Positions 16,475-24,576 of a stretch of 64,000 nt of DNA are shown in pieces. Below the pieces are notes generated by a model that saw nothing but the letters and a program-made list of their open reading frames with translations, did no database searches and was not told the origin of the DNA. The first letter of the stretch is position 1. Each line of letters starts with the position of its first letter. Origin of the DNA: Dethiosulfatarculus sandiegensis (lineage in GTDB: Bacteria > Desulfobacterota > Desulfarculia > Desulfarculales > Desulfarculaceae); assembly GCF_000931935.2 (NCBI RefSeq), contig NZ_AZAC01000056.1, positions 289,359 to 353,358 on the forward strand, in the 5' to 3' direction. The position numbers and the translations under genes are program-made.

Positions 16475-17659
16475 TCAGCCAAGTAACCTTTTCATCAGTT
16501 CATAACCGGGAATCACCTTGCCTTGGGAGCTGCGAGCGGCCTGAACTTCATTAAAGCCTTTGGGATTGTTTTTAATTTTTTCAGAGTCCCAGATCACAAA
16601 GGGAACCGGCTCTGAGCTGTGGGTCTTGGTGCTCACGGGTGTGTAATGGTCTGTGGCCAAAAGCACCCTGTGGTGTCCCAGGCCTTTCATGCCGGCCATG
16701 ACCGGGCCCACTACTTTTTCATCAAACAGTTCGATCGCCTGGATTTTTTCGCTCAAAATGCCGCCGTGGCCGGTTTCGTCCGGGGCCTCCACATGTAAAA
16801 AGCCCAGGTCGCGGTCTTTTAAGCCGTCCAAGGTGGCCTGGACCTTGCCCTCATAGTTGGTGTCCAGCCAGCCGTTGGCTCCGGGAACCTCAAAGGCTTC
16901 CAGCCCGGCCATGATCCCCAGGCCCTTTACCAGGTTCACCGCGCTGACCGTGAATCCGGTCACCTTGAGCTTGGGCAGTGTCGGTTTGGTGCCCTGACCC
17001 CAAAGCCAGATGGAATTGGCCTGGTGCTCTCCCTTTTCAGACCTGGCTTTATTCACCGGATGGGCCTCCAACAACGGCCAGGATTTTTTGGTGAATTCGA
17101 CCAGGGGCAGGGTCTCCCCGCCCTCGTTCAGAAGATGATCCACCGTTTGGTCTGAGTAATCGTGGGGAGGAGCGGTGACCGCATTTAAGGGGCCGTTTTT
17201 CCAGACCACCAGGTGACGGTAGCTCTGGCCGGTGTAGAAATGAATATCATCGCCGCCAAGTTCTTTCTCCAGGGTGGCTATGATTTCAGCGGCGCTGGGG
17301 TCGTCTATATGGCCGCTGGCATAGTCGGCCATGACGGTCTTGTTGTCTTCATGGGCCAGTGTCACCAGGTTGCACCTGAAAGACACGTCGTTTGGCCCCA
17401 GTTCAATGCCCACTGCGGCCGCCTCGATGGGAGAGCGCCCGGTATGGTAAAGTTTGGGGGCGTAGCCCATGAGCGACATATTGGCCACGTCTGAACCCGG
17501 GGCCATGCCTTGGGGCACGGTCTGGGCCAGGCCAAGCATGCCCTGGCCGGCTAAAAGATCCATGTTGGGGGTTTTGGCGGCCTGTAAAAGGGTTTTGCCG
17601 CCCAATTCCTCCATGGGGTAGTCCCCCATGCCGTCTCCCACCAGAATCAGGTATTTCAC
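16475..17659 (-). CDS. ApgM-type phosphoglycerate mutase-like protein; candidate homoserine kinase analogue
   Basis: A 394-residue member of the archaeal-type cofactor-independent phosphoglycerate mutase family in the alkaline phosphatase superfamily. Seen are the metal/nucleophile regions LVGDGMGDYP at the N-terminus, APGSDVANMSLMGY with the nucleophile Ser region, EAPDETGHGG, and LLATDHYTPVSTKTHSSEPVPF near the C-terminus. The GTG start follows GGAG at 7 bases. It lies 18 bases after hom on the same strand. ApgM paralogues next to hom in deltaproteobacteria have been proposed as functional analogues of homoserine kinase, so threonine synthesis is a plausible role. A glycolytic mutase role is the alternative and cannot be excluded from sequence. 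Confidence 0.85.
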   Translation of the reverse strand: MKYLILVGDGMGDYPMEELGGKTLLQAAKTPNMDLLAGQGMLGLAQTVPQGMAPGSDVANMSLMGYAPKLYHTGRSPIEAAAVGIELGPNDVSFRCNLVTLAHEDNKTVMADYASGHIDDPSAAEIIATLEKELGGDDIHFYTGQSYRHLVVWKNGPLNAVTAPPHDYSDQTVDHLLNEGGETLPLVEFTKKSWPLLEAHPVNKARSEKGEHQANSIWLWGQGTKPTLPKLKVTGFTVSAVNLVKGLGIMAGLEAFEVPGANGWLDTNYEGKVQATLDGLKDRDLGFLHVEAPDETGHGGILSEKIQAIELFDEKVVGPVMAGMKGLGHHRVLLATDHYTPVSTKTHSSEPVPFVIWDSEKIKNNPKGFNEVQAARSSQGKVIPGYELMKRLLG

Positions 17660-17677
17660 TGGATCACTCCGCTATTG

Positions 17678-18982
17678 TCATGCTTTGCGCATCAGCATGA
17701 TTGGTTCCGTAATTTGGGGCAGGGCGTTTATGCGCGCCAAGGCTGCGCTGACGTCTTTTTCCACTGCCTCGTGGGTCATCATAACTATAGGTACAGATCC
17801 TTCGCTGCGGCGTCCCTTTTGGATAACCGTTTCAATGGAGATATTGTGCTCTGAGAGAATGCGGCTCACCTTGGCCAGGACGCCCGGTTCGTCGGCTGCG
17901 GTGAATCGGAAGTAATATTGGCAGCTGGTCTCTTCCATGGGGGCCAGCTCCAGGTGTTCCCCCCGACTCTTGGCCAGGCCCAGAGCAGGCACCCTGCCCC
18001 GGCTTTTTACCAAAAGATCCCTGGCCAAATCCACCACATCGGCCACCACTGCCGAAGCGGTGGCCTCGCGGCCCGCGCCCAGGCCATAGAGCAGCACGTC
18101 TCCGACCCAGTCGCCGGTGATGTGAAGGGCGTTGAAAGCCCCGTCCACGGAAGCCAGCACATGGTCATGCGGAACCAGGGCCGGATGCACCCGGGCCTGC
18201 ACCTTTTGACCTTTGTTTTTCATTATGGCCAGCAGTTTGACTGTAAAGCCGAACTCATTGGCAAACTGAATGTCCAGGGGAGTGATTTTGCTTATGCCTT
18301 CCATGTGGATGTCTTCCAGGGAAGGATAATCACCGGTTACCAGGGAAGTGATTATGGCCAGTTTGTGGGCCGCGTCCACGCCTTCCACGTCAAAAGTGGG
18401 GTCTTGTTCGGCATAGCCCTTTTTCTGGGCCAGGGCGAGGACTTCTTCAAAGGGTGCATTGTCCTGGGTCATGCGGGTGAGGATGAAGTTGCTGGTGCCG
18501 TTTAAAATGCCCATGCAGCTTTCAATGCGGTTGGCCAAGAGGCCTTCCCGGATGGAGCGGATCAGGGGGATGCCCCCACCCACGGCGGCCTCAAAGGCCA
18601 CACTGGTCTGATTGGCCTTGGCAGTGGCGTGGATTTCCCTTCCATGTGTGGCTAAAAGCGCCTTGTTGGCGGTCACCACCTGCTGCCCCGCGGAAAGGGC
18701 CTCGAGCATGAAATCCTTGGCAACCTTCATACCGCCTATGGTCTCGACCACAATATCGATCTCCGGGTTGCCGACTATCCGGGATGCGTCTTGGGTGAAG
18801 ATCCGGTCATCCAGACCCAGGCTCTCCTTTTGGGACGCGTCCAGGTCGGCGGCCAGGGTGAGTTCCAACTCGGCGCCGAGGAGTTCTTCAAAGTGCTCTT
18901 TTTTTTCCAAAAGCAGCTGAGCTGTGCCTCCGCCCACTGTGCCCAGGCCCAAAAGGCCCACTTTGATCTTGTGCTTTTTCAT
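17678..18982 (-). CDS. hom: Homoserine dehydrogenase
   Basis: Reduces aspartate semialdehyde to homoserine, the branch point to threonine and methionine. The 434-residue monofunctional enzyme has the NAD(P)-binding GLLGLGTVGGGTAQLL at the N-terminus, GILNGTSNFILTRM and QDPTFDVEGVDAAHKLAI in the catalytic domain, and a C-terminal ACT domain (EPGVLAKVSRILSEHNISIETV) that usually gives feedback control by threonine. AAAAGGACACCCCA precedes the ATG. It is followed after 18 bases by the apgM-like gene and preceded after 18 bases by the aminotransferase, so the three are almost certainly one transcript. Confidence 0.96.
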   Translation of the reverse strand: MKKHKIKVGLLGLGTVGGGTAQLLLEKKEHFEELLGAELELTLAADLDASQKESLGLDDRIFTQDASRIVGNPEIDIVVETIGGMKVAKDFMLEALSAGQQVVTANKALLATHGREIHATAKANQTSVAFEAAVGGGIPLIRSIREGLLANRIESCMGILNGTSNFILTRMTQDNAPFEEVLALAQKKGYAEQDPTFDVEGVDAAHKLAIITSLVTGDYPSLEDIHMEGISKITPLDIQFANEFGFTVKLLAIMKNKGQKVQARVHPALVPHDHVLASVDGAFNALHITGDWVGDVLLYGLGAGREATASAVVADVVDLARDLLVKSRGRVPALGLAKSRGEHLELAPMEETSCQYYFRFTAADEPGVLAKVSRILSEHNISIETVIQKGRRSEGSVPIVMMTHEAVEKDVSAALARINALPQITEPIMLMRKA

Positions 18983-19000
18983 TGGGGTGTCCTTTTCAGC

Positions 19001-20185
19001 TTAGGCGTTAAAAAACCTCCTGAGTCCGCGGATGGCCTGGTTGGTGCGATGCTCGTTTTCAACCAGAGCAAAACGCACATATTCATCACCATATTGGCCA
19101 AAGCCCAGTCCCGGGCTCACCGCCACCTTGGCTTCATTGATTAAGAGCTTGGAAAATTCAACCGACCCCAACTTTCGATATTCTTCGGGGATTTTGGCCC
19201 ACAGGAACATGGTGCCCTTGGGAGATTCGACCTCCCAGCCCACCCGGTTAAGGCCTGTGACCAGGGTGTCCCTGCGCTTCTGATAGATATCCACGATCTC
19301 CTTTACGCAGGACTGATCTTCGTTTAAGGCAATAATGCCCGCGATCTGGATGGGTTGGAAGACGCCGTAATCCAGATAACTCTTTATGCGGGTGAGTGCG
19401 TGGACAAGCTGTTTGTTGCCCACGCAGAAACCCAGCCTCCAGCCTGCCATGGAATAGGATTTTGACATGGAGAAGAACTCCACTGCAATATCCTTGGCAC
19501 CCGGGACCTGTAAAATACTGGGAGCCTTGTAATCGTCAAAGCAAAGATCCGCATAGGCAAAGTCATGCACCAGCCAGATTTGCCTTTCCCGGCAAAAGTC
19601 CACTATTTTTTGCATGAAGTCCAGGTCAACCACCATGGTTGTGGGGTTGTGGGGAAAGCTGGTGATAAGCATTTTGGGCTGGGGCCAGCAGTCATTATAG
19701 GCTGTCACCAGGTCCTCGAAAAAATCCCTGCCCGGCAAAAGAGGCACGCTGCGCAAGTCCCCGCCTGCTATGACCACGCTGTAGGGATGGATGGGATAGG
19801 TGGGGCTCGGGGCCAGAACCACATCTCCCGCACCCACAGTGGCCAGAACCAGGTGGCTTAAGCCCTCTTTGGCTCCTATGGTGGCCACGGCTTCGGTATC
19901 CGGGTCTATGTCTACGTCATAACGCCTTTTATACCAACTGCTGATAGCGTGTCTGAGCTTGGTGATGCCCTTGCTGGCAGAGTAGCGATGATTGGTGGCC
20001 TTGGCAGCAGCTTCGGTCAACTTGGCGACAATATGGTCCGGAGTGGGCAGGTCGGGGTTGCCCATGCCTAAGTCGATTATGTCTTCGCCTGCCCTGCGAG
20101 CCTCCATCTTGAGCTCGTTGACAACGGCAAAGACATAGGGCGGAAGTCTTTTCATGCGTCTGAATTCTTGCATGGCCACAATCAT
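19001..20185 (-). CDS. AlaC/LL-diaminopimelate-type class I aminotransferase
   Basis: A 394-residue fold-type I PLP aminotransferase. The opening RMKRLPPYVFAVVNELKMEARR followed by DIIDLGMGNPDLPTP is typical of the AlaC/YfdZ group of alanine-forming transaminases. The PLP lysine lies in FSMSKSYSMAGWRLGF, and NPTTMVVD and DFAYADLCFDDY mark the cofactor pocket. It heads the operon with hom, so an amino-acid biosynthetic role fits. Two in-frame ATGs compete (20185 and 20173); neither has a strong ribosome site, and the second better matches family N-termini. Substrate (alanine, aspartate family or other) is inferred only. Confidence 0.88.
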   Translation of the reverse strand: MIVAMQEFRRMKRLPPYVFAVVNELKMEARRAGEDIIDLGMGNPDLPTPDHIVAKLTEAAAKATNHRYSASKGITKLRHAISSWYKRRYDVDIDPDTEAVATIGAKEGLSHLVLATVGAGDVVLAPSPTYPIHPYSVVIAGGDLRSVPLLPGRDFFEDLVTAYNDCWPQPKMLITSFPHNPTTMVVDLDFMQKIVDFCRERQIWLVHDFAYADLCFDDYKAPSILQVPGAKDIAVEFFSMSKSYSMAGWRLGFCVGNKQLVHALTRIKSYLDYGVFQPIQIAGIIALNEDQSCVKEIVDIYQKRRDTLVTGLNRVGWEVESPKGTMFLWAKIPEEYRKLGSVEFSKLLINEAKVAVSPGLGFGQYGDEYVRFALVENEHRTNQAIRGLRRFFNA

Positions 20186-20689
20186 CTTTCTAATGGTTTT
20201 TATAGGATTGTTGAAATTCTGACCCTATATATTAATAGGAAGTAGAAACCTTATCCCACCCCAAAGCTAGTGTCAAGGCGGCATTAAGCGGTGGATGCAG
20301 AAAATGTGCCGTTATTATCAGTAATTATAAAATCCATCTTTTCTCCGGGAAAAGCGGGAGCGACTTGATTGAACCGACTTGAAATCGAAAAAAATTAAAC
20401 TAATTTAACTTCGGGTTTAAAGTGGACTTTAGCTTTTCCTGAATTAAGGATGCTTTTTTTTAGTTTTGTAGCGCTTTGGAGACAGGTTTTTGCGGTTGAT
20501 CAGGTTTGGGCGCTGAGTCTGGTTTTGGTAAAAGCGCATGGAATGGCTGCTCGGTTGACCTTTAAAGGGAGTAGTTCCGGTATCCGTTAAAAGGGCGAAG
20601 TTTTTTCTGTGAATGCCCGCAACTTTTCCAAAGATTTTTCTTCTGTCCGGTTTTGCCTGAAAATGAGTTGTAGTATTTTACTCCGGTGC
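20186..20689. other. AT-rich intergenic region, no gene seen
   Basis: About 500 bases with lower GC than the flanks and no open frame with family features on either strand. The right-hand part may be degraded sequence belonging to the same lost locus as the adjacent pseudogene. The promoter of the aminotransferase operon should lie at the left end, where TATATATTAATAGG-like AT-rich sequence occurs, but I cannot define boxes. Confidence 0.6.
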
Positions 20690-21675
20690 TTACCTGGATA
20701 TGATGCGCTGGAAAAGCCATGAGGCTTCTAGGGAAAAGCGGTCTTTGGTGCTGATATCAGGTTGTTTTTGTTCCCTTCTCAGAAAATCCAGGATTTGATG
20801 CACAGGAACAAACCAGCCTTTTTTTTCGCCAGTCTTGTCATGAGAGTTTTGAACTGTGGATTGATCTTTCCTTTTTCCGTAAATCCCTTGGCAAAATGAG
20901 TGCTGATCAGGCAGAGCCCTGATTGAGCCCCGAGAAGATCTTGGTTTTTTTTACTTAACGCCTGCTTGAAACGGTCGATAGTGCTTCCGTTGGTGCTGGC
21001 AAACCAGAAATTAACATATGGTTTTTCCGGATCGTAGTATGGCATCTTTTTGCATTTTTTTAATGTGTTTGTATCGTTAGAAAAAATTACTTACATAGGT
21101 TACTTTCTTGCAGCATTGATCGCCCCAGAATAAGGGTGAACTCTCCTCGTAACCTTGAAAGCGTTTTAAATTTTTAAGATTTACAAGACGGTAAAAAACT
21201 TGTTAAGACCCGTAAAACGGGCTTCTCCCCAATATATACCCTCTAAATTTTTGTCGTGATTGGCGAGGGATTTGGGATAGTATCCTACGACTTCTCTAAA
21301 GAATTTCAATCCTTTAATGGTTTCATCTCTAGTGGAGGTGAGGCCTGCGTTCAGGTGAAGGCTTATCTCGAAACCTTTTTCCGCCAGTTCTTGAATGAAG
21401 ATGCGATATTCTTTATCCTGAAGGGAGCATCCGGTTCTATGATCTCTATCTTTATGATTGGTTGTCCAGACACTTTTTGTTGTTTTGATGCCAATACTAT
21501 TTAAAAAATCGTAGATTGGTTTTGTGTTTTCTACGGTAGAGTGGTCCGTATCGTCGAATATCGTAAATGCAAAATTATTATCTTCAGGCCAGACTATTTT
21601 GGGGTTGCTGGAGAGTGGCGACGGTTTTATTCCCGAGAACAATATTATAAATTTAAAATAGATAAAAAGCGTCAT
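20690..21675 (-). pseudogene. Polysaccharide deacetylase-like protein, broken by three homopolymer frameshifts
   Basis: The minus strand encodes one protein in pieces. Residues from 21675 include FAFTIFDDTDHSTVENTKPI, ISLHLNAG and SLANHDKNLEGIYWGEARFTG, as in deacetylase-like proteins of surface-polysaccharide loci. The frame breaks at a T6 run near 21198 and resumes as RLVNLKNLKRFQGYEESS then PLFWGDQCCKKVTYVSNFF. It breaks again at a T6 run near 21082, resumes as SNDTNTLKKCKKMPYYDPEK, and runs to an A8 run near 20820. There the true C-terminus continues in another frame as GWFVPVHQILDFLRREQKQ and stops at 20690. One added base in each run would give about 330 residues with no other stop. A recent pseudogene or homopolymer sequencing error both fit. 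Confidence 0.85.
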
Positions 21676-21960
21676 TGTTGGAATACTCTAACAGTATGAT
21701 TTTTCAAATATTTTTTAGCTAGTCTATTTGGTGATGCGGAAATATGATGAGGATTTGGGGAGAGGCTATTTTTGCTAATAACTATTAATGATAGGGAAGA
21801 TTTGGTTTTAGAATAAGTGTAGATATAGACGGTTATGGTGACTTGTTGGGGTAAATTTCATATATGATGATATGGTATGAAGGCTATGACCTGAGAAGAT
21901 TTGTGACCCTTTGGGGGGTGTTTAAGTGACCGGAACAGTTTTGGGTCAAGGTTGAAGCAT
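21676..21960. other. AT-rich intergenic region, no gene seen
   Basis: About 285 AT-rich bases upstream (on minus) of the deacetylase remnant. No frame or structured element stands out beyond many short A/T runs. It separates the remnant from the cofactor locus. Confidence 0.6.
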
Positions 21961-22003
21961 CATCCCCACCCGGAACGCTTTTTTATGAGGGGGGGTGGGG
22001 ATG
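21961..22003 (-). terminator. Inverted repeat after the mobB-like gene
   Basis: A 10-bp stem CATCCCCACC/GGTGGGGATG with a 23-base loop, 10 bases beyond the mobB-like stop on minus. The following sequence is only weakly T-rich, so terminator activity is likely but not certain. Confidence 0.5.
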
Positions 22004-22013
22004 CTCATGCCTG

Positions 22014-22601
22014 TTACTTGTCTATAAAAACCTCAAGCCTTCCGGGCTTGTCGCCGGAGCGCAAACTGGCCACCATGGCCCTTATGGCATTGGCTATAAT
22101 ATCCTGGACAAAGCCTTTAATGGGGATCCTTTCTCCGGAGAGCAAAATGCGGACCCTGGCCGGTTCCTTTTCCGGCATGACCTCCTTGGCCACAAACTCA
22201 GCCAGACCGGCAAGATCAGTGGGGCTGAAGGTGGGTTTTCCCGAGTCGATTGGCTTTTCAGAGATATAGGCCCTTACTCCGGGGTCCTGACCGGGATTGC
22301 CTGAAAGAACCAGTTCCAATTTGGCCTTTTTTGCCTGATCGTGGGCTGTGGTCAGGACCAGATCATGCTCGGAGAAAAAAGCTTCCAAAAGCTGGGGCAG
22401 GGTTTTCTCTTTTGCCTGGGCTTTTAATACAAAGCCTTTTTCAGCCAGCTCCAATGTATCCGGAGGCGCTTTGTCGAGGTTTTGTTTTTTTTTGATTATT
22501 CCTGTTTTAAGGCCTTTTGGGCCCAGGGCCTGGGGCAGGTTTTCCAGGATTTGCTCTTTTTCCTGGCAATCCGGGCCGATCAGGCAGACTACATAAGGCA
22601 T
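22014..22601 (-). CDS. MobB-like molybdopterin-guanine dinucleotide protein with degenerate P-loop
   Basis: A 195-residue protein whose opening strand and loop (MPYVVCLIGPDCQEKEQIL) sit where MobB proteins have a Walker A GxxxxGKT; here the Gly-Lys-Thr is missing. The middle KTGIIKKKQ and LELAEKG segments follow the MobB layout (metal-binding strand and switch). The C-terminal 50 residues (GERIPIKGFVQDIIANAIRAMV) are an extension seen in anaerobe MobB-like proteins. Start choice: AAGGAG lies 9 bases before the ATG at 22601, so the longer frame is rejected. Neighbouring ModE-like and MoeA genes support Mo/W cofactor work. GTP binding by this protein is doubtful. Confidence 0.75.
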   Translation of the reverse strand: MPYVVCLIGPDCQEKEQILENLPQALGPKGLKTGIIKKKQNLDKAPPDTLELAEKGFVLKAQAKEKTLPQLLEAFFSEHDLVLTTAHDQAKKAKLELVLSGNPGQDPGVRAYISEKPIDSGKPTFSPTDLAGLAEFVAKEVMPEKEPARVRILLSGERIPIKGFVQDIIANAIRAMVASLRSGDKPGRLEVFIDK

Positions 22602-22710
22602 ATTGCTGATCTCCTTGAATTTGGGCAGAGCTTTCATATTTAGTCAGAAGGAGCAGTTGCAAAAGGTCGGTCAATCCGGCTTGGGGCTGGTTTGTTAAGG
22701 CCTCGCCGGT

Positions 22711-23058
22711 TTAGACTTCCTTGTCAAGGTTGTCGGGCCAGGCGGCCTCGGCCTTGCGTAAAACTCCCGAGGTGTTTTGCTCCAGTTCAGCATAGAGTTT
22801 CATGATTTTGTGAGCAGCCTCAGTGAGGATAAGGCCGCGTTTGCCCTTGGAGCCCCGTTCCACCAGGGGGAACCCCAGGCGTTTTTCCGAGGCCTTGAGT
22901 CTACCCCAGGCGGCCCGGTAGCTCATACTCAGTTCCCGGGCCGCTCCTGCCAGGGAACCGGTTTTGACCACCGCCTCCAAAAGCTTTTGGCGTCCCTCGC
23001 CAAATATGACTTCGCCGTCTCTTTCCACCCACAATTTCATACGAATCTGCAATTGCAC
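22711..23058 (-). CDS. ModE-like winged-helix regulator (HTH domain only)
   Basis: About 115 residues forming a LysR/ModE-type winged helix: FGEGRQKLLEAVVKTGSLAGAARELSMSYRAAWGRLKASEKRLG, then a wing with FPLVERGSKGKRGLILTEAAHKIMKLYAEL. This is the N-terminal domain of ModE without the two molybdate-binding TOBE domains; such short forms are common in anaerobes. It likely senses no ligand itself. It is divergent from moeA over a 210-base AT-rich gap and may regulate it. The start is uncertain: GTG at 23058, TTG at 23052 and ATG at 23040 are all in frame. Confidence 0.85.
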   Translation of the reverse strand: MQLQIRMKLWVERDGEVIFGEGRQKLLEAVVKTGSLAGAARELSMSYRAAWGRLKASEKRLGFPLVERGSKGKRGLILTEAAHKIMKLYAELEQNTSGVLRKAEAAWPDNLDKEV

Positions 23059-23271
23059 TCACCTTTCAGCAGGTAAGGGGCCACCCGCCGAGCTAAAACC
23101 AGGCCCCCAACCTCAAGGTTGGTTGCCATGAATATCATTTCTGACATAATATAGTATCCACAATAGTAAACCATATAACTTTGCCTTGATCCAAGCAAAA
23201 GACTTTGCGTTAAAAAAGGCAAGGCCTTTTCTGTACAAGCAATTGCCTGGACTTTTAACCGGGAAAGATTG
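23059..23271. promoter_or_regulatory. Divergent control region between modE-like and moeA
   Basis: The 210 bases between two divergent genes contain an AT-rich core around 23146-23180 (ATAATATAGTATCC...CATATAAC), clearly different from the GC-rich flanks. It is the probable site of both promoters and of binding by the ModE-like regulator. No perfect palindrome was found. Confidence 0.4.
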
Positions 23272-24507
23272 ATGAAACCCTTTTTCAATGTGCAGAGCGT
23301 AGACCAGGTCCATGGCTACGCCGATCGTCTGTCCCCGCTTTCCCCGGAAATAATAAACCTCACTCAGGCCGGAGGCAGAATCCTTGCCCGGGATTTTACC
23401 TCCCCCACCGATCTTCCCGGCTTCAAGCGTTCCACCATGGATGGTTTTGCCCTTGGGAGCAGGGACACCTTTGGCGCTTCAGAGACCTCGCCCGGCTATC
23501 TTGAGATTGTGGGCGAGGTGCGAATGGGCGTTGAACCGGATTTTGAGCTCAAAAGGGGGCAATGCGCCCGCATAGGCACAGGCGGCATGCTGCCCAAAGG
23601 CGCCGACAGTGTACTCATGGTGGAACACACCCGTCTTTTGGATGACACCACCCTGGAGGTGATCAAATCAGTGGCTCCCAAAGGCAACACCATGGGGCCG
23701 AGTGACGACGCCTATTCCGGTGAGACTCTGCTGAAGGCCGGGCACAGGCTGAAGCCTCAGGATATCGGGTTGTTGGCCGCCTTGGGTCAGCTTGAGGTTC
23801 ATGTGGTTAAAAGGCCCGTGGTGGGGATTGTCTCCACCGGGGACGAGGTGGTGCCTGTGGAACAGACACCCAGGCCGGGGCAGGTGCGAAATGTGAACAC
23901 CTATACCTTGAGTCAGCAGGTTCTGTTTGCCGGCGGCATGCCCAGGGAAATGGGGCTGGTGGGCGATGATGAAAAGGTGCTTACCGAGAAGGTGGCTCAG
24001 TCCCTTGAGGAATGCGACCTCACCCTGTTGTCCGGCGGCTCTTCCGTTGGGGTCAGGGACCTGACAGCCAAGGTTTTTCTTTCCTTCCCCACTGCCGAAC
24101 TTTTGGTTCACGGAGTGGGGGTGTCTCCGGGAAAACCCTTTATTTGGGTTGCCACGGAAAAGGGCCAGCTTTTGGGTCTGCCCGGCCAGGTAGCCTCCTG
24201 CGTAGTTGCTTTTCATGTTTTTGTGGAGCCTGTGATTGAGAGGCTTTTGGGCAGGCCGGTAAAGGCCTTTGCCCGTTTCCCTAGAAAAATCGGCTCATTG
24301 TCCAGACCGCTGCCTTCGGTCTCTGGGCGGGAGGAGTACGTGCGGGTGAGCTTTGTCGACTCAAACGATGGCCCCCTGGTTGAGCCTGTCTTTGGTAAAT
24401 CGGGGTTGCTCACCACCCTGATCAAGGGCCAGGGCCTGGTAAAGGTGCCTGCGGACAGCGAGGGTATGTATGCCGGTGACCAGGTTGAGGTTATGCTCTT
24501 TCCGTGA
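23272..24507 (+). CDS. moeA: Molybdopterin molybdenumtransferase MoeA
   Basis: MoeA inserts molybdate or tungstate into adenylylated molybdopterin. The 411-residue protein has the family motifs: DLPGFKRSTMDGFAL (residues about 49-63), the RIGTGGMLPKGADSVLMVEHT loop, GIVSTGDEVVPV, LLSGGSSVGVRD and GVGVSPGKPFIWV with the conserved Gly/Lys/Pro of the Mo site. The C-terminal domain IV ends at the stop. A TTG immediately precedes the ATG; the ATG with GGGAAAG upstream is preferred. A second MoeA-type gene starts 69 bases downstream, so two MoeA paralogues form one unit, a pattern often read as one per metal (Mo and W). Confidence 0.95.
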   Translation: MKPFFNVQSVDQVHGYADRLSPLSPEIINLTQAGGRILARDFTSPTDLPGFKRSTMDGFALGSRDTFGASETSPGYLEIVGEVRMGVEPDFELKRGQCARIGTGGMLPKGADSVLMVEHTRLLDDTTLEVIKSVAPKGNTMGPSDDAYSGETLLKAGHRLKPQDIGLLAALGQLEVHVVKRPVVGIVSTGDEVVPVEQTPRPGQVRNVNTYTLSQQVLFAGGMPREMGLVGDDEKVLTEKVAQSLEECDLTLLSGGSSVGVRDLTAKVFLSFPTAELLVHGVGVSPGKPFIWVATEKGQLLGLPGQVASCVVAFHVFVEPVIERLLGRPVKAFARFPRKIGSLSRPLPSVSGREEYVRVSFVDSNDGPLVEPVFGKSGLLTTLIKGQGLVKVPADSEGMYAGDQVEVMLFP

Positions 24508-24576
24508 TGATTCGTGGAACATGTCCGGACCGGGCCCCCTTGGAATAATCGGGCTCCTGGTTCACAGGGGATTTAA

